From: Phycisphaerales bacterium
GTDB taxonomy: Bacteria; Planctomycetota; Phycisphaerae; Phycisphaerales; SM1A02
Reading direction: 5' to 3'
DNA length: 64,000 nt
Assembly: GCA_014238785.1 (NCBI GenBank)
Contig: JABAAL010000011.1
Span: forward strand, 1 to 64,000
Shown piece by piece: positions 35,335-42,290 of this stretch. A program made the position numbers and the translations under genes. Positions within the stretch are counted from its first letter, which is position 1. Every line of letters begins with the position of its first letter. The notes beneath the pieces were generated by a model, which saw only the letters and a program-made list of their open reading frames with translations, made no database searches and was not told where the DNA came from.

Positions 35335-36237
35335 ATGAAGAAAGCAATATCAATTGGGAATTTTGATGCGGTGCACCATGGTCATTTGGCTTTAGTGCAG
35401 GCTGCACGAGATATGGTTGGTCCAAATGGGCATGTTGAAATACAGACCTTTGATCCACCTCCAGTGAGTATTCTGGACCCAACGGCGAAACTCGACAGAA
35501 TAACGACGTTTGAGGAACGGTCTGCATTGCTGCTATCAGCGGGCGCCAATCGAGTGCGAAAAATTGAACCTACAAAGAGTTTGCTCTGCCAATCGCCAGA
35601 AGAGTTCATCGCTGATGTCATGGCAGAGTCTTCTCCTGATGTAATAGTTGAGGGGGAGGGGTTTTGTTTTGGAAAAAATCGAGTTGGTTCAAATGAAACA
35701 CTACGAGATATTGGGAAAAAACTTGGATTTTCTGTTTTCGAGCTAGAGCCTGTTCTGGTGATGTTGGGTGATTCAACATCACTTCGAGCAAGTAGCTCTG
35801 AAGTTCGGTCGCTACTCAAGCGTGGGCGAGTAGAGGATGCGGCACTCATGTTAGGTCGAGAGGTGCGATGTTCTGGAATTGTGACAAAGGGAGACCAACG
35901 AGGCAGAGAAATGGGTATCCCTACAGCAAATCTCTCGCAGGTCATGACTATGCTGCCAAGGGATGGTATCTATGCTGGAAGTGCGGTTGTTGAAGGCGAA
36001 TTGTATATTGCAGCAATAAGTGTTGGGACAAAGCCAACCTTCGGCGAGAATGAGCGAGTGCTAGAGGCCCATCTAATTTCGTTTGATGGAGATTTGGAGC
36101 ATTATGATTGGCCGTTGACTGTTACTATCTCGCACTGGATGCGCGAGCAAATTACATTTACGTCAATCGATGCACTTCGATTACAAATCGATGCGGATAT
36201 CCAGTCAACAATTACACTGATAGAAAGCACAAGATGA
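35335..36237 (+). CDS. ribF: Bifunctional riboflavin kinase / FAD synthetase
   Basis: The 300-residue protein has the family's normal length. It phosphorylates riboflavin to FMN and adenylylates FMN to FAD. The N-terminal nucleotidyltransferase domain has the HxGH-type motif in NFDAVHHGH (8-16) and the late SSSEVRSLL segment (the ISST-like motif region). The C-terminal kinase domain has GREMGIPTANL, the DGIYAG strand, and VGTKPTFGENERVLEAHL with the catalytic glutamate. It is the first gene of a tight ten-gene plus-strand run and overlaps the next start by ATGA. Confidence 0.95.
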   Translation: MKKAISIGNFDAVHHGHLALVQAARDMVGPNGHVEIQTFDPPPVSILDPTAKLDRITTFEERSALLLSAGANRVRKIEPTKSLLCQSPEEFIADVMAESSPDVIVEGEGFCFGKNRVGSNETLRDIGKKLGFSVFELEPVLVMLGDSTSLRASSSEVRSLLKRGRVEDAALMLGREVRCSGIVTKGDQRGREMGIPTANLSQVMTMLPRDGIYAGSAVVEGELYIAAISVGTKPTFGENERVLEAHLISFDGDLEHYDWPLTVTISHWMREQITFTSIDALRLQIDADIQSTITLIESTR

Positions 36238-37259
36238 CAACACAGGCAAACGTGTATGAATCGACAACAAGTTTCTCAGGATTAGCGCAGCGAATTACTA
36301 ACGCGCAGCGCATTATCGTGACAACGCATAGAAAACCTGATGGTGACGCAATTGGTTCAGTCATTGGGCTTTGCCGAGGGCTTCAAAGTATTGGGAAAGA
36401 CGCAACGAACTTGTTCATTGGGCCAATTGAACATGGGCTTCGGCTTGCAGCGGGTGATTGTGAGTTAAACATTTTAGATGAGGTTGGCCTTCCAGAGGAA
36501 GAACCCGATTTGATTATCGTTGCCGACACCGGAGCTTGGTCGCAACTTGAAGCACTCGAGAAATGGTTACGGGAACGAAAAGAAATTGTGATTGGAATGG
36601 ATCATCATACAAACGGTGACGAGGTTGCTGCCGATAGAGTTGTGGATACTTCTGCTGCAGCTTGTACGCAAGTTGTCATGGAACTTTTTGAAGAGATGGG
36701 AATTTCACTTGGTTCGGGAAGAAACTCGGTCGCAGAAGCACTCTTTATTGGCTTGGGAACTGACACAGGTTGGTTTCGATTTTCAAATGCTGATGCCCGC
36801 TGCTTTTCGGATGCATCTCGATTGCTTGAACACAATATTAATAGGTATGAACTCTATCGAACACTCGAAGAAACAGCAAGGCCTGCACGGATGGAACTCT
36901 TGCAGCGGATGCTTGCAAGTATTGAATACGTTGGACCAGTTGCAATTATGTGTCTCCGCTCAACAGATTTCCAAGAAACAAATGGATCTTCCACGGATCT
37001 CATTGGGTTAGTGAACACGCCTATGGTGTTGGAGAATATTCAAGCGGCTGTGCTTATTACGGATACTGACCCGACTGTGACGAAGATAAGTTTTCGTTCA
37101 AAGCCATCAATGCCCGGAGCGCTATTTCCGTTGATTGATGTCAACAAGCTAGCGAATAATTTTGAAGGTGGCGGACATGTACATGCAGCTGGAGCACGCG
37201 TTTTTTCGCCTTTAGAGGATGTAAAGGCACAACTCATCGAATTACTCCAAGAATTGTGA
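36234..37259 (+). CDS. DHH-family phosphoesterase (NrnA-like nanoRNase / pAp phosphatase)
   Basis: The start at 36234 is chosen because the ATG overlaps the ribF stop (ATGA) and gives a normal family length of 341 residues. DHH-family metal-binding motifs are intact: D36 and D38 in PDGDAIGS, D98 in VADTG, DHH at 123-125 in GMDHHTNG, and a later aspartate in GTDTGWFRFSN. The C-terminal DHHA1 domain has GGGHVHAAGARV. NrnA-like proteins degrade 2-5-nt RNAs and dephosphorylate 3'-phosphoadenosine 5'-phosphate. Cyclic dinucleotide phosphodiesterases of the same family cannot be ruled out. It acts in the cytoplasm. Confidence 0.9.
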   Translation: MTTQANVYESTTSFSGLAQRITNAQRIIVTTHRKPDGDAIGSVIGLCRGLQSIGKDATNLFIGPIEHGLRLAAGDCELNILDEVGLPEEEPDLIIVADTGAWSQLEALEKWLRERKEIVIGMDHHTNGDEVAADRVVDTSAAACTQVVMELFEEMGISLGSGRNSVAEALFIGLGTDTGWFRFSNADARCFSDASRLLEHNINRYELYRTLEETARPARMELLQRMLASIEYVGPVAIMCLRSTDFQETNGSSTDLIGLVNTPMVLENIQAAVLITDTDPTVTKISFRSKPSMPGALFPLIDVNKLANNFEGGGHVHAAGARVFSPLEDVKAQLIELLQEL

Positions 37260-37266
37260 TTCATTG

Positions 37267-37286
37267 TTGCACGCTCTAGCGTACAA
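37267..37286. repeat. Interrupted palindrome TTG-ACGCT-CT-AGCGT-CAA
   Basis: ACGCT (37271-37275) mirrors AGCGT (37278-37282), and TTG/CAA pair outside across one-base bulges. It lies in the only real gap of the ribF-murD run, so it may be an internal promoter operator or a processing hairpin. Chance occurrence is possible. Confidence 0.35.
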
Positions 37287-37308
37287 TTTATTGAGGTAGA
37301 GCATTTAT

Positions 37309-38928
37309 ATGGACATCCTTCTTCATATCGCGAATAAAGCAAAGGCAAGATTGCAATTTGATTTGGTATTGCACCATTTTTCGTATTGGTTTCTTTATCT
37401 TACGAGTGCAGTCTTTGTAGTAGCAGTCGTTGATCGCTTCGGCAGTTTGCCGCTGTTTCCATGGGATAGTATTTGGATTGCTTTTGGATGTTTTAGTGTT
37501 GTCATTATTGTTTCACAGTGGAACTCAAAAACATTTTCGACAATTGAGGCCGCCTCAGAAGTTGATAATAGATTACAACTGCACGATCGTATTTCATCTG
37601 CGTTGACTTGTAAGACAATTGGGAATCCATTTGCAGATGCCGTACTTGCAGACGCTCTTTCGGTTGTTAAAAGGGAGCAAGTCGAATCCTCAGTAGTACG
37701 AAATTTTCCAATTCAGTTTCCTAAAACATTTGCTTGGGGATTGATAGTACTTTGCGCTACATTTTTCGTATTATGGTCTCCACAGTGGGGCTTCGGAGGC
37801 GGCGGCGGTGGAGAAGGTGTTCCTGCTGCGGTCCTAGCTTCAAGAGAGAATATTGAATCCTCAGTTGATTCTGTGCTTGAACAATTAAAAGCTGATGAAG
37901 AATTGAGCGAGGAACTTGAAGACGAATTAGAACAACTTGCTGCAACAACTACAGATAACCTTGCTGACCCTGAAAAAATGCGACGCGACGCTTTGAAGAA
38001 GATGACAGACTTGCAAAAACGACTCGATGAAATGATGCAGGACGAAAATGCACTTGCTTTCGAAGAGATGTTGCGAAGAATGCAGGGATTGAAACTTCCA
38101 AAGAGTGGAAGTACGCTTCCTATGATTGCTGCGATGAAAAATAGCGACATGAACAAAGCCAAAAAAGAATTCGATAAGTTGCAAAAAAAAATGGATTCAA
38201 GTGAATTGTCTGAAGAAGAACGTAAAGAACTAGCAGAGCAACTAGAAGAACTTGCAAAGCAGTTTGATACACTTGCAAAAGCAAACGATGCGTTAGCTTC
38301 TGAATTGTCCGCAGCTGGATTAAACGGTGCGCTCGCGAAAAATGCAGAAGCCGCTATGAAGGCGATTCAAAATGCAAAAAACTTAACGGAAGACCAAAAG
38401 AAAAAGTTGCTTGAATTACTCAAAGCACAACAAAAGGCAAGTGCGCAGTGCAAAAAAATGGGGGAGGGTTGTAAACAATGCGCAAGCGGAAAAGAAGGCA
38501 CCCTCGCTGCAAGTGAATTTGAAAAAATGCAAGCAATGCAACAGTTCATGACAAAGGCTCAGATGGCAAAAAATGCTTGTAAGAAAGCAGGCTCATGCAT
38601 GGGGCAAACAGGCGGGCAAGGGCAGGGTAATGGAGGCTCCAATCCAATAGAAGAAACAGAAACAACCATGGTTGCAGAGCGAACACCGGTGAGTACGCTC
38701 GATGGCACCATTATTGCAAAGCAATTATTTGAGGGTGGCATGTTGACGACTGGCGAATCAACTTCAGTTGTGAAGGAAACGGTGTTAACACAAAGTCGAG
38801 AAACAGAGCAAGCCATTACAGACGAAGAGGTTCCACGTAAGTATCATGACTTGTTACGTCACTATTTTGGGCAACTTGAAGAACTGACGGAGCCATCGGG
38901 TAATGAAGATACTGAAAATAGCGAGTAG
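37309..38928 (+). CDS. Membrane-anchored coiled-coil protein of the MoxR/VWA locus
   Basis: The 539-residue protein has two N-terminal membrane segments (about 26-42 and 52-68) and a third near 143-160, followed by a Gly-rich turn (FGGGGGGEG). A long, charged, mainly helical region (about 185-450) then carries Glu/Lys heptad-like patterns (ELSEELEDELEQL, LSEEERKELAEQLEEL). Several cysteines cluster near 385-395 and 424-432 (CKKMGEGCKQC, NACKKAGSC), possibly metal- or disulfide-forming. Similar large membrane coiled-coil proteins sit beside BatA/MoxR genes in planctomycetes; a scaffold or substrate role is inference. Its end overlaps the next gene by 26 nt. Confidence 0.8.
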   Translation: MDILLHIANKAKARLQFDLVLHHFSYWFLYLTSAVFVVAVVDRFGSLPLFPWDSIWIAFGCFSVVIIVSQWNSKTFSTIEAASEVDNRLQLHDRISSALTCKTIGNPFADAVLADALSVVKREQVESSVVRNFPIQFPKTFAWGLIVLCATFFVLWSPQWGFGGGGGGEGVPAAVLASRENIESSVDSVLEQLKADEELSEELEDELEQLAATTTDNLADPEKMRRDALKKMTDLQKRLDEMMQDENALAFEEMLRRMQGLKLPKSGSTLPMIAAMKNSDMNKAKKEFDKLQKKMDSSELSEEERKELAEQLEELAKQFDTLAKANDALASELSAAGLNGALAKNAEAAMKAIQNAKNLTEDQKKKLLELLKAQQKASAQCKKMGEGCKQCASGKEGTLAASEFEKMQAMQQFMTKAQMAKNACKKAGSCMGQTGGQGQGNGGSNPIEETETTMVAERTPVSTLDGTIIAKQLFEGGMLTTGESTSVVKETVLTQSRETEQAITDEEVPRKYHDLLRHYFGQLEELTEPSGNEDTENSE

Positions 38929-39901
38929 TTTGCTTGCGGGCTTTACGCTTGCTGGCTGTTTTGCTTCAACAGAAAATAAGAACGAAGTCACAGTCTATGT
39001 TTCGGCTGATGAACAAATTGCCAGAGAAGTGTTTGCTGCATTTACAGAGAAAACTGGGATAGAAGTTTCATGGGTAGGCGATACCGAAGCGTCAAAAACT
39101 ACAGCGCTTGTGCAACGGTTGCAACGCGAAAAAAATAATCCTATTGCAGATGTATTTTGGTCGTCTGAAATTTTAGGCACGATCCGACTCGCTCAGGATG
39201 AAATAATAGTACCGGCTAAAACGGAGGTTACACTCTCTTGGCCGGCGCAACATCGAGATGCATCATTTTTGTGGTTTGCATTTTCGCCTCGAGCAAGGGG
39301 TATTGCGTATAGACCCCTTGAACATGAAGAAACGGAACTCCCAAAGACTTGGTGGGAGTTTGGAGCCGCATCGATAGCAGACCCACGTTTTGGTACAACT
39401 AGAACGCACGTTGCTGTGATGGCGCTCTTTCCAGAAGCGTTTACGGAGTTTTTAAAAACAATCAAGGGCAAGCCGTTGCTTGGGGGGAATGCCGCCACTG
39501 TGCAGCAGGTTGTTGACGGTACAGCAACTTTTGCAATGACTGATAGTGATGATGTACACGCTTCAATAGCAAGGGGTGAATCTGTTGCAATGCATTATCC
39601 TTCGCACCATGATGGCAAGGGCGGAGGAACATTACTCATTCCAAACACGGTTGCGATTATCCGCAGCTGTGCACATCCTGAACTTGCAAATCAGTTTGTG
39701 GATTTTATGCTTAGCGATGAAGTTGCACTATTACTTGCGACATCGACATCGCATAATATTCCATTGCAGCGAAGTGTCGCGGAACAATTTCCACAGTTAC
39801 AAGTGGACAATCCATTACAAGTAGATTTTACTAAAGCATCTGCGCTGGAAGATGAAGCAATTGCTCGGCTGATGAAAGCGCTGTCTCATGAAAGCAAGTA
39901 A
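38903..39901 (+). CDS. Ferric-iron-type ABC transporter substrate-binding lipoprotein
   Basis: The 332-residue protein starts with a lipoprotein signal (SSLLAGFTLAGC), so it should be tethered to a membrane. It has the periplasmic binding protein fold of the FbpA/AfuA/thiamine group: VTVYVSADEQIAREVFAAF, then KTTALVQRLQREKNNPIADVFW, GIAYRPLEHEE, and a late NQFVDFMLSDEVALLL segment. Ligand identity (Fe3+, thiamine, phosphonate or another anion complex) cannot be fixed. It overlaps both neighbours (26 and 14 nt) and is followed directly by a matching permease. No ATPase gene adjoins the pair. Confidence 0.88.
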   Translation: MKILKIASSLLAGFTLAGCFASTENKNEVTVYVSADEQIAREVFAAFTEKTGIEVSWVGDTEASKTTALVQRLQREKNNPIADVFWSSEILGTIRLAQDEIIVPAKTEVTLSWPAQHRDASFLWFAFSPRARGIAYRPLEHEETELPKTWWEFGAASIADPRFGTTRTHVAVMALFPEAFTEFLKTIKGKPLLGGNAATVQQVVDGTATFAMTDSDDVHASIARGESVAMHYPSHHDGKGGGTLLIPNTVAIIRSCAHPELANQFVDFMLSDEVALLLATSTSHNIPLQRSVAEQFPQLQVDNPLQVDFTKASALEDEAIARLMKALSHESK

Positions 39902-42290
39902 TATTTTGTTGGCGTTGGTGGGAATTCTCTTAGCAATTTTTGTGCTTTTTGTACCTGCAATGTATTCATTGTTTATTAATAGTGGAGATTCTGTGGCCAG
40001 TTCTGTTCCAACGCTTGCATCGTTACCAATCCTGCTCAAGACTTTTGCATGGTCAGTTGGCGTTGCAATTATTTCTACTGCGATTGGTTGGCCAGTTGGA
40101 ATACGAATAGCGTCTTTTAAAAAGAATATTCAAATGGGAGTTCTTGTGATGTTGGTCATGACATTAGTCATTCCTGCCTATGCAATCTTCTACGTTTGGT
40201 GGCAAGTGTGGCCGTCTGGAACTAGTTTGCACGCGTACGTTGTGGAGCACGGTTTGTTGAGTGTCGCAACAAAACTTTGTCTCGCCTCAGCGCTCGTTGG
40301 TTGGTCTTGGCCGATTCCAGCGCTGATTTCCACAATGCATGCTCGGTCAGACAGTTCGCTTTCTATTCTTGGACAACTCGATGGGGGGACAAAAATTGAA
40401 AGGTGTTGGCAACGTATAAAGCATGACAAAAAACTTCTACTTTCCGCTGTAGTTTTAGTTGCAGCATGTATTGCTTCAAATACGACGTGTTTTGATTTGG
40501 CACAAGTTGTTTCAATAGGAAATGAATTACGAAGTGTGGTTGCTTCGGGTGGGTCGATATTTGATGTTCCACTCTTAAGTTTCGCATGTGTATTCATTGC
40601 TGTTGTTGCTTCTTTAGCACTCATAACATGCAAACCAAGGAAAAATCATACGATCGCTCTTGTCCCCCGTTCTTCAATTCCTTTTTTTGCAATCTGGGCG
40701 GTTCTTTCTGGTTTGCCTCTGGTTATTGCTCTGGCGGTGACTGGCGAAGCGTTAGGTCAGTTCTGGAAGCTTTACTCAGGAGACATTTTTCTTAGTGTGA
40801 GTGTCGCTGTAGCAGTTGCTTTTTTTTCCATCTGTATCTTTGTCGCCTCGTCATCTATGCATCTCTCTTTGTGTTCAATGATAAAGTCGATCGCCAGTTC
40901 GCTTGATTTTCTATGGATTATTGCCGCATTTTTGCCTGCTAGTGTTGTCGCATCTTCCCTTGCCACTTCATGGCATAGCGCGGGAGTGGAGGCAGTCTAT
41001 CGAACGCCGCTTATTGTAGTGATAGCTCATCTTACAAAGGTTGGTTTCATTGCATCTCTTGGCGGTAGATGGGTCGCGTCGTGCCAAAACACAAGGACGC
41101 TCTGTGTTGTTGATGGAGTTTCGACACCGTGGGTATTCGTGACAGCGCTGCGCAATAGATTACTCATCGCAGGAAGCGTGATTGTTGGTGTTTCGTTCGC
41201 AGTGTCGCTAGGTGAAGTAGCGATGACGACTCAAATATCTCCACCGTCATCCCAGCAACCAATTGCCGTAGCTCTGCTCAATGCAATGCATTACCAACGA
41301 CCGCAAATTGTGACATCGGCACTCTTTCTTATTGTTCTTATTGCTGGTCTAAGTGGTATTTGCATTATGTTTGCAAATCGAAAATTGATGCTCGTATTTG
41401 TTCTGGCTCTTCTTGTTTCTTGCAATACGCAAGTTCAAGATCCAATAGCTCAGGCAAGTGAGCTTGGAGGAGTTGGACGATCAGATGGTCGCTTCACAAC
41501 ACCGCGAGCGATTGCGTCAAACGATACTCTACTTGTTGTTATTGATAAGACTGGACGGTTACAGCGGTTTAACTCTGATGGGACTTTTCTATCTTCTTGG
41601 GATTTGCAATTGAGTGGAACCGGATTTCCAACTGGAGTATCAATAGATAGTGATGGTTTAATTTGGATTGCAGATACGCACCAACAACGCATCTTGGTAC
41701 TCGATCAAGAAGGAAATGAAGTGCTTTCTTTTGGCGAGTATGGAACGGGTGATGGACAATTTTTATATCCAACGGATATCGCTTTTGGAAAAGATGGCAT
41801 CGTGTTCGTTTCAGAGTACGGCGGCAATGATCGTATCAATGTGTTTTCACGTGAAGGAAAATTCCAATATTCGTTTGGGCATTTTGGCTCAGATGACGAT
41901 GGTTTCCTTCGTCCCCAATCTATCGCAATTTCACCTTCCACTGGAAATATATTTATCACCGATGCGGGGAATCATCGCATTGTTGAACGAACTCCAAGTG
42001 GAGAAGTGGTGAAAATTATAGCTTCCGCTGGCAGAGAGAAGGGGCAATTGCTTTACCCGTACGGAATTGTGTTTGATTCTCCTACGACATTCTTGGTTTG
42101 CGAATTCGGGAACAATCGATTGCAACGCTTTACCGTAGATGGCGATGCGATGCAAATACTGGGCGGGGCTGGTGATGAAGTAGGCCTATTCAAAACACCT
42201 TGGGCCGTTGAAATTGGTCCAGATGGATTCATAGTGGCAGATACTGGAAACAACCGCCTTCAACGGTTGCCCTATATGATGGTCTTTTAA
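39888..42290 (+). CDS. FbpB/ThiP-like ABC permease fused to a C-terminal NHL beta-propeller
   Basis: One uninterrupted 800-codon frame. Residues 1-495 form a two-unit ABC importer permease with about 12 membrane segments, like FbpB, including a SLGEVAMTTQI segment near the second coupling region. Residues 494-512 read MFANRKLMLVFVLALLVSC, a complete lipoprotein signal with an LVSC lipobox. Residues 520-800 are NHL repeats forming a beta-propeller (GQFLYPTDIAFGKDGIVFVSE, GNIFITDAGNHRIVE, GFIVADTGNNRLQRL). The propeller should therefore face the periplasm. It may be made as a fusion, or independently from an internal ATG. It overlaps the preceding gene by 14 nt and the next by 1 nt. Confidence 0.85.
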   Translation: MKASNILLALVGILLAIFVLFVPAMYSLFINSGDSVASSVPTLASLPILLKTFAWSVGVAIISTAIGWPVGIRIASFKKNIQMGVLVMLVMTLVIPAYAIFYVWWQVWPSGTSLHAYVVEHGLLSVATKLCLASALVGWSWPIPALISTMHARSDSSLSILGQLDGGTKIERCWQRIKHDKKLLLSAVVLVAACIASNTTCFDLAQVVSIGNELRSVVASGGSIFDVPLLSFACVFIAVVASLALITCKPRKNHTIALVPRSSIPFFAIWAVLSGLPLVIALAVTGEALGQFWKLYSGDIFLSVSVAVAVAFFSICIFVASSSMHLSLCSMIKSIASSLDFLWIIAAFLPASVVASSLATSWHSAGVEAVYRTPLIVVIAHLTKVGFIASLGGRWVASCQNTRTLCVVDGVSTPWVFVTALRNRLLIAGSVIVGVSFAVSLGEVAMTTQISPPSSQQPIAVALLNAMHYQRPQIVTSALFLIVLIAGLSGICIMFANRKLMLVFVLALLVSCNTQVQDPIAQASELGGVGRSDGRFTTPRAIASNDTLLVVIDKTGRLQRFNSDGTFLSSWDLQLSGTGFPTGVSIDSDGLIWIADTHQQRILVLDQEGNEVLSFGEYGTGDGQFLYPTDIAFGKDGIVFVSEYGGNDRINVFSREGKFQYSFGHFGSDDDGFLRPQSIAISPSTGNIFITDAGNHRIVERTPSGEVVKIIASAGREKGQLLYPYGIVFDSPTTFLVCEFGNNRLQRFTVDGDAMQILGGAGDEVGLFKTPWAVEIGPDGFIVADTGNNRLQRLPYMMVF
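41367..42290 (+). CDS. Possible internally initiated NHL-repeat lipoprotein (nested, same frame)
   Basis: ATG at 41367 (codon 494 of the fused gene) would give a 307-residue lipoprotein with a basic n-region (NRK), a hydrophobic core and a cysteine after LVS, followed by about six NHL repeats. That fits an independent secreted lipoprotein better than the middle of a fusion. A second ATG is at 41388. No convincing Shine-Dalgarno site precedes either, so independent translation is only a possibility. Confidence 0.35.
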   Translation: MFANRKLMLVFVLALLVSCNTQVQDPIAQASELGGVGRSDGRFTTPRAIASNDTLLVVIDKTGRLQRFNSDGTFLSSWDLQLSGTGFPTGVSIDSDGLIWIADTHQQRILVLDQEGNEVLSFGEYGTGDGQFLYPTDIAFGKDGIVFVSEYGGNDRINVFSREGKFQYSFGHFGSDDDGFLRPQSIAISPSTGNIFITDAGNHRIVERTPSGEVVKIIASAGREKGQLLYPYGIVFDSPTTFLVCEFGNNRLQRFTVDGDAMQILGGAGDEVGLFKTPWAVEIGPDGFIVADTGNNRLQRLPYMMVF

